From RGIG1828 sp045536915 (GTDB taxonomy: Bacteria > Bacillota > Clostridia > UMGS1810): 29,345 bases of DNA. The notes beneath the pieces are model-generated. The model saw nothing but the letters and a program-made list of their open reading frames with translations. It made no database searches and had not been told where the DNA came from. Where the stretch lies: positions 1 through 29,345 of the forward strand of contig JAZSOL010000022.1 of assembly GCA_045536915.1 (NCBI GenBank), given 5' to 3'. Below are positions 16,307 through 23,007 of the stretch, in pieces (position 1 is the first letter of the stretch; each line of letters opens with the position of its first letter). The translations under genes and the position numbers were made by a program.

Positions 16307-17752
16307 TCACGCGACAAGAGTGTCAACATAACTTTCTGTCGTGTATTCACATGCATCCAGACTGTCTATGTTGAAGGAACCGTTGTCAAGTCTTTCATCT
16401 TTGTCTGAATTCCGTTTCCATTCGGCGGTTTTATATGCTTCAATAATCTTCTCGCAATGCTCCAGAACATAATATCTTCCCAAGCCCATCAACCTGTTAT
16501 ACAGATTAATACGGTCATTTATCGGACCTTTTTTTGCTTTAAAAATATCCATGCCAAGTCTGGCATTTGAAACTGCACTTCTTAAGCCTTTGATTAATGT
16601 CGTCTCAGCACTGTCTGCATATGTTTCAAATACCGAATACTTTGATTTCGCTCTTTTCACAAATTTAACAAATTCTGCTTCAAGCTCTGCCGGTGAAATT
16701 TCTTTCTTCAGATAGAATTCATCAAGTGTGATAACTTCACCGTATCCCTTTGTAAATCCGTTCAGGACAAATGTATGAGCAGAACCGTTTCCGCCAAAAT
16801 CGACACCGATAACAGCATACATGATATCTTCCGTCTTAATACTTTTGATAATAAATCTTTCCGGATGATTTGCAAACAACGGATAAACAACTCCTTCTGC
16901 CGCTTTCCAAAGCCCGAGAATAAATCTGTCATAAAATACACCAACATATTCTTTCTTGATATTTTCAACATACTTTTTATCAAGAAAAGTATTATCATCA
17001 ATCAGATAGTGAATTGTCAGTAAATCAACTTCACCGTCTTCACCACGTTTGATGTAGTTTTTGTAAAGCCAATGAGTAGGTGCATCCGGGTTTGTGGTAC
17101 CCAAAAGAAAAGCACCTTCAACAGAAAGTCTCGAAAGCAACATCCGGAAGAAGTCTTCATCCAGAAGCGTTATTTCATCACAATAAGCTCCTGCAAGTGT
17201 CATACCTCTGATTTTATCTTCCGAAAGTGCATTGTCCGCACCTTCAAGATATATCTTTCTTCCGAAGAGCTCAGCTTCCTTGCGAGATAGCGAATATGAA
17301 AAGTTCGCATCACCCACAAGCTCCTGCAGAAGCTCGAGGCAGTTACGCTTGAGTGTTGTGAGCGTTCTGCCGACCATGATAAATCTTTCGTCATAATCTC
17401 TTGTGGATATCATCAAAGCCCAGATAATAAGGCTTATGTATGTTTTCCCGGAACGAACCGAGCCGTCCAGGATATTCAGACGGCGAAATTCACCGTCACG
17501 AAACATATTAATCGTTTCTTTCTGCTTCGGAGTGAACACATCCGTCCAGTCTGTATCGCTTTTGACCGCTCTTAATATTTTTTCAAGGATACCGTGATGA
17601 TTAAATTCATCATCAGTCCCTCGGCTTCTTTTTGGTTTTGCACCAAAATATTCAGCAATTTCAGCAGCATAATCTTTTTCAATTTTTACAACGGTCTTTT
17701 TAGAAAATGCACTCGCAAGCTTTTTTATACTGTTTCTTTTGAAATCAATCAA
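16307..17752 (-). CDS. terL: Terminase large subunit (PBSX family)
   Basis: The packaging ATPase/nuclease, 481 residues, starts at TTG 17752 after AAGGGGGTATAATC. Walker A is GSVRSGKT at 97-104, Walker B is GAYCDEITLL (about 188-196, with D192 E193), and the coupling GTTNPDAP segment follows at 218-225. The nuclease half begins MYAVIGVDFGGNGSAH (about 311-326; D318 is the likely first metal ligand) with a second acidic site YADSAE further on. The length is normal for this family. A promoter-like pair is visible upstream at 17775-17803. This PBSX type differs from the Mu gp28 type found with the Mu-like small subunit here, a mosaic junction. Confidence 0.93.
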   Translation of the reverse strand: MIDFKRNSIKKLASAFSKKTVVKIEKDYAAEIAEYFGAKPKRSRGTDDEFNHHGILEKILRAVKSDTDWTDVFTPKQKETINMFRDGEFRRLNILDGSVRSGKTYISLIIWALMISTRDYDERFIMVGRTLTTLKRNCLELLQELVGDANFSYSLSRKEAELFGRKIYLEGADNALSEDKIRGMTLAGAYCDEITLLDEDFFRMLLSRLSVEGAFLLGTTNPDAPTHWLYKNYIKRGEDGEVDLLTIHYLIDDNTFLDKKYVENIKKEYVGVFYDRFILGLWKAAEGVVYPLFANHPERFIIKSIKTEDIMYAVIGVDFGGNGSAHTFVLNGFTKGYGEVITLDEFYLKKEISPAELEAEFVKFVKRAKSKYSVFETYADSAETTLIKGLRSAVSNARLGMDIFKAKKGPINDRINLYNRLMGLGRYYVLEHCEKIIEAYKTAEWKRNSDKDERLDNGSFNIDSLDACEYTTESYVDTLVA

Positions 17753-17774
17753 GATTATACCCCCTTATTTTTCG

Positions 17775-17803
17775 ATTCTAAGCGATTTTTATTTTTTAAA
17801 CAA
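17775..17803 (-). promoter_or_regulatory. Candidate terL promoter
   Basis: On the minus strand TTGTTT (17803-17798) and TAGAAT (17780-17775) are separated by exactly 17 bases. The -10 matches five of six consensus bases, the -35 three. A start would fall near 17768, just ahead of the terL ribosome binding site. Confidence 0.5.
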
Positions 17804-17912
17804 GAAAAGTTACCCAAAATTTATTTTAATGAAACTTTAATGGTATTTAACGGTGTTTTAACGGCAATGTGTTTGATATGAGATGTGCAAATTTTGAAAT
17901 TCAATCAAAAAT

Positions 17913-17980
17913 GACAGCGATTTCCGCTCTGATCCGTCCGGATGAGGACAAATAATAAACAAAAAAGAGCGTGCGCTGCC
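17913..17980 (-). ncRNA. Candidate structured RNA, nested stem
   Basis: In the minus-strand transcript GGCAGCG pairs with CGCUGUC (7 bp, one G:U), then CGCUC with GAGCG (5 bp), with an asymmetric internal loop CA / GAAAU between them. A GUCC/GGAC hairpin is in the apical part. I do not recognise a known class; a hammerhead was considered and does not fit. The position, after a NusG paralogue, suggests a regulatory leader (inference). Confidence 0.4.
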
Positions 17981-18046
17981 ATTCGATTTTAAAACTTTAA
18001 AATTTTTTAAAATCACCGTTAAAATCTTATTTATTCCGGCATCAGA

Positions 18047-18070
18047 CTCCGGGGACGAATCAACCCGGAG
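18047..18070 (-). ncRNA. Hairpin just after the nusG-like gene
   Basis: CTCCGGG pairs exactly with CCCGGAG around a 10-nt loop, about 20 bases after the nusG-like stop codon. It is not followed by a T-tract, so it is not a standard intrinsic terminator. An antiterminator recognition hairpin is one possibility. Confidence 0.5.
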
Positions 18071-18087
18071 CTTCAGCCCGAAATTTT

Positions 18088-18546
18088 TCAGGTACCGTAA
18101 CCGAATGTTACTGTATGAGCCTTGCCCATAATCATTATCGTTGCCTTTATTCTTCGCTGACGTTTGTCAACAGATTTGATTATTGATTTCTTAAGGTACG
18201 GTGAATCGAATTTCAGAACCGGTATCGGCTCACCATCGTTTGCCATAAAATCAATAAAACTTCTATCTTCTTCATTCATAGGTGTCGGACATCCACCTCC
18301 GACCCACCCGTGAACATATGCCGTGTTTTTAACCTTGTAGTATATATCTGCAGATAGTGTACATTCCAGGAACACATAACCGGGAATAAGCACCCTTTCA
18401 TACTGTTGCCAACTTCCGCCTCTTCGTTGCTCAAGGATGTTCCGTGGTAAAGCCGGCCTGACACCTTTTAATTTCAGAAGCTCATGCAATACCATTGTCT
18501 CTTCACCGCTCTGAGCTCTGATTGCATACATCATACTTTTAATCAT
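18088..18546 (-). CDS. NusG-like (NGN-KOW) transcription factor, phage-encoded
   Basis: The 152-residue protein has a NusG N-terminal domain at about 5-102. It starts MMYAIRAQSGEETMVLHELL, with the standard strand-helix opening, then a basic RRGGSWQQYERVLIPGYVFL at 41-60 that contains the PGYVF hallmark, then an acidic helix NEEDRSFIDFM. Residues about 113-150 (SIIKSVDKRQRRIKATIMIM) fit a KOW-type C-terminal beta barrel. The family includes NusG, RfaH, LoaP and UpxY, which attach to RNA polymerase and alter pausing or termination. The length matches LoaP/RfaH types. The start overlaps the small-terminase stop (ATGA), so it is part of the late operon. It precedes terL and the structural genes. 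Confidence 0.85.
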   Translation of the reverse strand: MIKSMMYAIRAQSGEETMVLHELLKLKGVRPALPRNILEQRRGGSWQQYERVLIPGYVFLECTLSADIYYKVKNTAYVHGWVGGGCPTPMNEEDRSFIDFMANDGEPIPVLKFDSPYLKKSIIKSVDKRQRRIKATIMIMGKAHTVTFGYGT

Positions 18547-19097
18547 GACTTAAGCTCCTTTTGCTTTCGTGAAATAAATTTGCTGACTTGCTCATACAAC
18601 TTCGGATTTTCAACCTGCATGGTTTCGAATATCATGTCTTTTACATATTCAAATCCGCGGTCAAGCTGATTCTGTGTCTCCACATCAACCTTTGACTTGT
18701 ATGCTGCAGCTCTGGTTAAGGCTGTTGCCTGCGCCATGAGCTTAAGCGGGTCAAGGTCTTTCCATCTTTCTTCCGGAGTTGAATTTATAGCCTCCATGGT
18801 GTAGTTAGACAGCAGTCTGATTATGCCCTCGGTAGTATCCAGATTCGGATATCGCTGTATTTCTTCCATAATCACTCTGAAGTTCTCCTGCGCCATTTTC
18901 AGAGTCGAAGCCGATTCATTGAGATTGGCGGCGTGACGTTGCACCGAGGAAAGCGAAATTTCATATCCCTTCTTTTGAATGAATTCCACTATTTCACGAT
19001 AGGTGATAGTCGGATTCAGCATCATTTGTTCAACAGCTTCCTTAACCTTAAGCGGCATACGGTCTATCTTTGAACACTTGCGGTTTTTCTTAGCCAT
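18543..19097 (-). CDS. Terminase small subunit, DUF3486 (Mu gp27-like)
   Basis: The 184-residue protein opens with CSKIDRMPLKVKEAVEQMML (about 8-27), the typical DUF3486 start. A HTH-type segment follows (TITYREIVEFIQKKGYEIS, about 30-48), then SSVQRHAANLNESAS. The central and C-terminal helices resemble Mu gp27 relatives, which act as the small terminase and recognise phage DNA for packaging. ATG at 19097 follows GAGGTGTAGCAT. The next gene is nusG-like rather than terL. Mu gp27 normally partners gp28-type TerL; here TerL is PBSX-type. Function is from family knowledge. Confidence 0.83.
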   Translation of the reverse strand: MAKKNRKCSKIDRMPLKVKEAVEQMMLNPTITYREIVEFIQKKGYEISLSSVQRHAANLNESASTLKMAQENFRVIMEEIQRYPNLDTTEGIIRLLSNYTMEAINSTPEERWKDLDPLKLMAQATALTRAAAYKSKVDVETQNQLDRGFEYVKDMIFETMQVENPKLYEQVSKFISRKQKELKS

Positions 19098-19100
19098 ATG

Positions 19101-19433
19101 CTACACCTCAATCAAATCATCTTTTATGCTTCCGGCAAGAAGCTTTATTCCCTTACCGGTTACCTTTGCTTCGCAGTCCCGGTATGATACATCAGCTATA
19201 TCTGCAGGTGCATGAGTGTCAATTGTCCTGAGCTGAATGTATCCTTCAAGAGTCAGATAGTTCACTGCATCCGTAAACGAACCAACATTAACTCCGGAAT
19301 CCACCAGAACCGACTGAACTATCTCAAGCTTGTTGTATTTTTCTCTCAAAATATTGATGGTTCTGAGCACCTGACCGTTTGCGTTCTTAAAAGCGGCAGA
19401 AGCTGCTTTCTTCATTATCGTTTCTTTGTCCAT
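19101..19433 (-). CDS. Winged-helix protein, VpaChn25_0724-like
   Basis: ATG at 19433 is chosen, 6 bases after AGAGGTG; a GTG three bases upstream is an alternative. The 110-residue protein has a helical start (AASAAFKNANGQVLRTINIL), then a helix-turn-helix region (VQSVLVDSGVNVGSFTDAVNYL), a wing (EGYIQLRTID) and the C-terminal motif AKVTGKGIKLLAGSIKDDLI. This order matches the small winged-helix proteins found next to gp27-type terminase genes in Mu-like phages. Their role is unknown, probably DNA binding in packaging. The gene is packed in the late operon between the coiled-coil protein and terS. Confidence 0.68.
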   Translation of the reverse strand: MDKETIMKKAASAAFKNANGQVLRTINILREKYNKLEIVQSVLVDSGVNVGSFTDAVNYLTLEGYIQLRTIDTHAPADIADVSYRDCEAKVTGKGIKLLAGSIKDDLIEV

Positions 19434-19436
19434 CAC

Positions 19437-19790
19437 TTACACCTCTTTCTTGCTGACCGCATCCAGAACTCTGTCAAGCTTATCATCCATACGGTCGAAT
19501 TTGTGATTGATTTCTGCCATGCTCCGGATGAAATCCTCCTTCTCAAGGAAAGTACTTTTGAATCCTTTAACTTCCGTGTCGATAGACTCAAGCTTCTCAT
19601 TAATCTTTTCCATGTCCTTCTCGTGAGATTTGACCGGCTCATAATTCTGCTTTATTTCTTTTGTTTCGTCCTCGACCGCCTGCACCCTTGACATGGTTTG
19701 CTTAAGAAAGTATCCTATGATGGCAACCATAGTTGATATCACCAGGCATATGACGGATATAACCACAGCAACTGTAATCTCGTTTAGCAT
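19437..19790 (-). CDS. Membrane-anchored coiled-coil protein (DUF2730-like)
   Basis: I place the start at 19790 (MLNEITVAVV), 8 bases after GGAGG; an upstream ATG lacks a site. The 117-residue product has one N-terminal membrane segment (about 7-28, VAVVISVICLVISTMVAIIG) followed by a coiled coil to the end (VEDETKEIKQNYEPV, then EKINEKLESIDTEVKG). This matches the architecture of DUF2730 proteins of Mu-like phages. Such genes lie beside the terminase genes of Mu-like phages; the function is not known. This is the first gene after the candidate late promoter. Confidence 0.7.
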   Translation of the reverse strand: MLNEITVAVVISVICLVISTMVAIIGYFLKQTMSRVQAVEDETKEIKQNYEPVKSHEKDMEKINEKLESIDTEVKGFKSTFLEKEDFIRSMAEINHKFDRMDDKLDRVLDAVSKKEV

Positions 19791-19823
19791 TTTAAATTCC
19801 TCCGTGTTAAGTTCTTGAGTCAA

Positions 19824-19864
19824 TTCTATCATAATATATATAAACTAAAATACTAAAACGTTTT
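19824..19864 (-). promoter_or_regulatory. Candidate late promoter with dyad and tandem repeat
   Basis: On the minus strand TATTAT (19836-19831) is a good -10. No -35 match is seen at the right distance. Upstream are two tandem units, ACTAAAAT (19844-19851) and ACTAAAAC (19852-19859), and a 10-bp palindrome AAAACGTTTT (19855-19864) centred near -35. A weak -35 with an upstream dyad is typical for a Mor-activated promoter. Confidence 0.55.
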
Positions 19865-19877
19865 TGAGAAACGCGAT

Positions 19878-19911
19878 AAAAAATCCGACTCTCAACCAAG
19901 AGCCGGATTTT
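19878..19911 (-). terminator. Terminator at the end of the early/middle operon
   Basis: AAATCCGACTCT (19881-19892) pairs with AGAGCCGGATTT (19899-19910) with one mismatch and a 6-nt loop. T runs follow on both strands, so it may act in both directions. It lies directly after the mor-like stop. Confidence 0.88.
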
Positions 19912-19912
19912 T

Positions 19913-20242
19913 TTATTCATCGTCCAACATATCAAATATAGTAATCTGCCCTGGAGCAGGCCTGTTTCTTTCTTCGTCAACATACTCCCGTACTATTGCC
20001 CGGATTCTCATTTCCGAAAGCTGATATTTTTTTGCAAGCTGCCGGAAGTTGTATCCGTTGAAATCCTCAATAATCTTCTTGTCACGTGCCGGACGGTGAA
20101 TTGCTTCAAGCTTAGGAAAATATATGCTCTCCCCACCGCCAAACACCCTTGCAATCCTGAGCATATTTTCAACTCCCACAAGCTCAGCTAATTGCTGATA
20201 TACCTCCGGTAAATCACCAACAATAACATCTTCAGGTTTCAT
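19913..20242 (-). CDS. Mor-like transcription activator
   Basis: The last gene of the early operon encodes a 109-residue Mor/C family protein. The dimerisation part has the PEVYQQLAELVGVENMLRIA pattern (about 12-31), then a beta strand with GGGESIYFP (about 36-44). The DNA-binding part is a helix-turn-helix FNGYNFRQLAKKYQLSEMRI (about 61-80). Mor activators switch Mu middle genes on by binding upstream of a promoter without a -35. ATG at 20242 has AAGGA nine bases upstream; two ATGs just upstream lie too close to that site. The likely target promoter is directly downstream, at 19824-19864. Confidence 0.85.
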   Translation of the reverse strand: MKPEDVIVGDLPEVYQQLAELVGVENMLRIARVFGGGESIYFPKLEAIHRPARDKKIIEDFNGYNFRQLAKKYQLSEMRIRAIVREYVDEERNRPAPGQITIFDMLDDE

Positions 20243-20247
20243 ACGCA

Positions 20248-20676
20248 TCATTCCTTCCGCTTTTCAAGAGTTCTGATATATCGTTTTATCATTTCAATGA
20301 CCTTTTCAGCTTCTGTCCTTCTGAGATATTGCAACGGCTTTATCGCTTTAACCTTTTTCCCGGTAGCTTTTTCAATAATCCCTGCCATCCGTTCGCCGTC
20401 CGATGCAGTTCCGGGTGAAAGCTCCTTAAGGTGATAAAACAAAGCCCATGCTTTTGCGTGTTGTGCAACTGATATTTTTTTATCCGGATTAAGCTCATCA
20501 AGCTTCTTAAGCACTCTCTCAGCTTCCACCGTCGTAAGCTTGCTCACAGATGATTTGCCCGTTATCTGATACACAATGCCGTGCAGCTCATCCTCCTTCG
20601 GTGACGAACGGTCACACAGTCCGAGCTTGTTCGCTATGGCGTATATTGCTCTGGTGTAAGTTCGACTACTCTTCAT
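20248..20676 (-). CDS. gemA: GemA-like regulatory protein (Mu gp16 family, DUF1018)
   Basis: The 142-residue protein matches the gp16/GemA family: an N-terminal IYAIANKLGLCDRSSPKEDE region (about 12-31), then IVYQITGKSSVSKLTTVEAERVLKKLDEL, the family core (about 35-63), and a second helical repeat WALFYHLKELSP with a matching LQYLRRTEAEKVIEMI end. In Mu this early protein affects host gene expression and DNA topology. ATG at 20676 is in the end of the upstream gene; a TTG at 20688 is possible but lacks a clear site. It precedes mor, as in many Mu-like phages. Confidence 0.8.
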   Translation of the reverse strand: MKSSRTYTRAIYAIANKLGLCDRSSPKEDELHGIVYQITGKSSVSKLTTVEAERVLKKLDELNPDKKISVAQHAKAWALFYHLKELSPGTASDGERMAGIIEKATGKKVKAIKPLQYLRRTEAEKVIEMIKRYIRTLEKRKE

Positions 20677-21313
20677 AGCATATCTCAACCTTCGGAGTGG
20701 TCTCTGCCACCACGGCCGTCTCTATGCTCTTGATTGCACCTTCGATGTCGTCCTTGTATACACTTGTTTCAATTGCTCTCGAAAAATCTTCCCATACCTT
20801 TGCTTCTGCAAGAAAATATGCATAATGCTCAGCTTCACAATCTGGAAGTCCGGCAATATTCATAATTGCCTTTTTGTCACTGTTGTAGTTAACACCCTTG
20901 CACTTTTTGGCAAGAGCCTCCTGCATACTCACATCTCCTGTTATTTGCTTGAAAATTTCCTTCATAGACGTTTTTGTGTACTCTCCCAGATACATTCCTG
21001 CAAGCATCCTTTTCACTGGCGCAGTCATAGAATATTTCACTTCTGTCTTCACTGCATCCTTAAATACCGTGCCGAGAACATTCTGCAAGATAGACGGATA
21101 TACAATCTTCGTTGTGACGGCTGTAGAAGCCACAACATGATTGCTTCCTGAACCGAAATACTTCACTGTTTTTTCTTTCGTATTTTCTAAATCCGTCTGA
21201 GCCTGCTTGAGAAGCTCACCCTCAAGCCTTTCGCTTTCTGCTTTTAATTCCTCAATTTGTCTTTTCAAACTACATAATTCATTTACCTTGGTTCCAATTT
21301 CAACATTCGTCAT
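20666..21313 (-). CDS. Early coiled-coil protein, possible Gam analogue
   Basis: ATG at 21313 follows AAGGAG at 10 bases; the upstream in-frame start lacks a site. The 215-residue protein opens with a coiled coil (LKRQIEELKAESERLEGELL, about 15-34), then a strand-rich segment (EKTVKYFGSGSNHVVASTAV, about 46-65), then helices with MLAGMYLGEYTKTSMKEIF, and ends in an acidic tail. A coiled coil followed by beta strands recalls the Mu Gam host-nuclease inhibitor, and the position (after B, before gemA) would suit it, but I cannot see shared residues. It overlaps the AbrB-like gene by 14 bases. Confidence 0.55.
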   Translation of the reverse strand: MTNVEIGTKVNELCSLKRQIEELKAESERLEGELLKQAQTDLENTKEKTVKYFGSGSNHVVASTAVTTKIVYPSILQNVLGTVFKDAVKTEVKYSMTAPVKRMLAGMYLGEYTKTSMKEIFKQITGDVSMQEALAKKCKGVNYNSDKKAIMNIAGLPDCEAEHYAYFLAEAKVWEDFSRAIETSVYKDDIEGAIKSIETAVVAETTPKVEICYEE

Positions 21314-21548
21314 AATGTGATAACTCCTTCCTGCATTCTGAGCAAAGCTCATAATTTCTGAATTTTCTTACCTTTTCCACACTGCCGCAACAAAAGCACG
21401 ATGCAACATGCTTTTTGATTGTTACCGTGTTATCGTCATTAACAATAACATCAACCACCTGCCCCGGCACAAGGCCGATCAGACACCGCACTTCTTTTGT
21501 CAGCGTAACTGCCCCGGTCTTACTTGTTTTTTTGCTTGTTTTGTACAT
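21300..21548 (-). CDS. AbrB-type DNA-binding protein with zinc ribbon
   Basis: Residues 8-46 form a SpoVT/AbrB swapped-hairpin motif (GAVTLTKEVRCLIGLVPGQV, then VDVIVNDDNTVTIKKH). Residues 51-72 add a CxxC (C51, C54) and a second CxxC (C69, C72), a zinc ribbon. The 82-residue protein is therefore a likely DNA-binding dimer. It follows B and precedes a coiled-coil protein in the early operon. The ATG at 21548 follows AAAGGATG. The combination of AbrB fold and zinc ribbon occurs in Firmicutes phages, but its target is unknown. Confidence 0.75.
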   Translation of the reverse strand: MYKTSKKTSKTGAVTLTKEVRCLIGLVPGQVVDVIVNDDNTVTIKKHVASCFCCGSVEKVRKFRNYELCSECRKELSHYDEC

Positions 21549-21564
21549 TTTTAATCATCCTTTC

Positions 21565-22500
21565 TTAAATCGCCATTTCCATACTCTTAGCCATTGCCAC
21601 AAGCCCCTCATAGGTTATATTCTCATTGTCCAGTGCATTGCTGTACAAATTCGATGCACCTCTGAGTGCCTGCTTGCTTTGAGCTATTGCCAACATGAAA
21701 TCCACCTCTTTGCCTTTTCCGGCAAAAGCAGGGAAGAGCTTTATAATGTCATTCTTGGTAATTTGACTTGTGTAATACTGCCGGTTCTGCTTCGTCCGGT
21801 TCACAATCTGAGCAAAGTCAGCTCTTTTACTTCCTCTGAAATTGTGTACTGATTCATTATTACCAATGAACACAACACCGAGTGTTTGCCCTTTGTCATT
21901 GAAATAATCCGAAAAAGCCCTCAAAGCTTCAATCGTCTTAATCGGAAGATGCTGCGCTTCATCAACTATCAGAACCATCTTGTCACGAAGCTTGTTTGCA
22001 ACTGCAAGCCACATTTCATCTATTGATTTTTCTGAAATCGAAAGCTTTTCACAAAGCAGTTTCAACACACTTTTAACACCCTTTAAACACGGATTTGCAG
22101 TTATTAAAAGCGATAAATTTGGATTGTCGGCAACGAACTTCTGAGCGGCTTTTGTTTTTCCTATCCCGGCATCACCGCATGCGATAGCCAGACCGCCCTT
22201 GAGCTGACAGTTTTTGATAATGGCATATACGTTTTCGCTGATAGACGTCGGCACATATTCCTCCGCATCATTAGCTGCAAAAACTGCGTTTTCTCTGGCA
22301 TTAAAATATGCATCAAGGATACTGAACTGCTTGTCAGCATCACCTTTATATTTACCGCTTTTTAAAGCAGAAACAATAGACGGTGCCACGCCGGTCAGCT
22401 CTGCCGTCTTGGCGTAACTTCCCATTTCCTCAGCAAGCATGTCAAGCTTGTCAAGAATAACTTCTCTTTGTCCTTCAGAATATTTTTTCACATTACTCAT
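21565..22500 (-). CDS. MuB-like AAA+ ATPase (transposition target delivery)
   Basis: The 311-residue protein has a HTH N-terminus (about 10-50, EEMGSYAKTAELTGVAPSIV), then an AAA+ domain: Walker A GDAGIGKT at 109-116, Walker B VLIVDEAQH at 176-184 (D180, E181) and sensor VVFIGNN at about 209-215. MuB activates MuA, binds target DNA as an ATP-dependent filament and gives target immunity. The gene lies downstream of the transposase with two small genes between. The start ATG at 22500 follows AAAGGATG. Length is as for MuB (about 312). The IstB/MuB superfamily call is certain; the role is from context. Confidence 0.92.
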   Translation of the reverse strand: MSNVKKYSEGQREVILDKLDMLAEEMGSYAKTAELTGVAPSIVSALKSGKYKGDADKQFSILDAYFNARENAVFAANDAEEYVPTSISENVYAIIKNCQLKGGLAIACGDAGIGKTKAAQKFVADNPNLSLLITANPCLKGVKSVLKLLCEKLSISEKSIDEMWLAVANKLRDKMVLIVDEAQHLPIKTIEALRAFSDYFNDKGQTLGVVFIGNNESVHNFRGSKRADFAQIVNRTKQNRQYYTSQITKNDIIKLFPAFAGKGKEVDFMLAIAQSKQALRGASNLYSNALDNENITYEGLVAMAKSMEMAI

Positions 22501-22508
22501 CCTTTCAC

Positions 22509-22670
22509 CTAAAATTTAGTAACCGGCATATATTCATAATAATTATGCCTCGCGCAATATTTCCCATAGCTTAAATTTTCCGCTCTGGCAAGCGCATTCA
22601 CCTCCGCAATTGTTAAATCCTTGCGTTTCTTCTTTCGGATTTTCTTCAGGTCTTTTTCCGTTATAACCAT
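22509..22670 (-). CDS. Small basic protein, 53 aa
   Basis: An ATG at 22670, 8 bases after GGTGG, opens a 53-codon frame ending in TAG. The product has a very basic N-terminus (KKIRKKKRKDL), then a helix (TIAEVNALARAENLSYGKYC) of the kind seen in short phage and conjugative element regulators that carry an SYGKYxA motif, then an aromatic tail. Position between the transposase-linked gene and B, strong coding density and start site support it as real. It may be a DNA-binding regulator (inference). Confidence 0.68.
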   Translation of the reverse strand: MVITEKDLKKIRKKKRKDLTIAEVNALARAENLSYGKYCARHNYYEYMPVTKF

Positions 22671-22673
22671 GAT

Positions 22674-23003
22674 TCATACCACCTTTATTATTTCAAAAAT
22701 AGTTTCTCTTTTAGTGAGCTTCTCAGCATCTTCGATAGCTCTATGCGCTTCCGCCTCACTGAGCTTAAGAGCTTTCTTTATATCTTTTGTCCCTTGCACT
22801 CTGGCGCCCGGTTGCCATGTTAAGATATATGATACAACTTGTTTGCCATCCATCTTCTGAATAATCGTCTTTTTTATGATGTACTTATCGGCACGTCCCT
22901 TCGACAACCTCTCAAACATACAAACCGAATGCGGACAGCTCAGACACCTTTCTCTCGGTGTAGCCAGACCGAGGCAATATTTTTCATTCTTTTTCCGTCT
23001 CAT
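22674..23003 (-). CDS. Cys-cluster early protein, unknown
   Basis: I place the start at 23003 (MRRKKNEKYC), four bases after the transposase stop; an upstream ATG at 23030 overlaps the transposase and is possible. The 109-residue product has four Cys in a cluster (C10, C20, C23, C28; CLSCPHSVC) that could bind zinc or iron-sulphur. A strand-rich middle and a helical end (EAEAHRAIEDAEKLTKRETI) follow. It resembles no family I can name. It is part of the early operon between A and B, suggesting an accessory role in replication or its control. Confidence 0.65.
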   Translation of the reverse strand: MRRKKNEKYCLGLATPRERCLSCPHSVCMFERLSKGRADKYIIKKTIIQKMDGKQVVSYILTWQPGARVQGTKDIKKALKLSEAEAHRAIEDAEKLTKRETIFEIIKVV

Positions 23004-23007
23004 GCTC

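Larger units (their letters stand above)
17753..18087 (-). other. 335-nt non-coding region between nusG-like and terL
   Basis: No gene is supported here. It holds, along the late transcript: a strong hairpin (18047-18070), AT-rich TTTTAAAA-type repeats (17987-18025), a nested stem (17913-17980), four phased TTTAA units (17825-17861) and a promoter-like pair (17775-17803). Each is listed separately or under findings. Confidence 0.85.

Noticed and set aside
17913..18070. Hammerhead-type ribozyme
   Set aside because: GAAA-like and GATGA-like fragments are present, but the conserved CUGANGA, GAAA and cleavage site do not occur in the right order around three stems on either strand.
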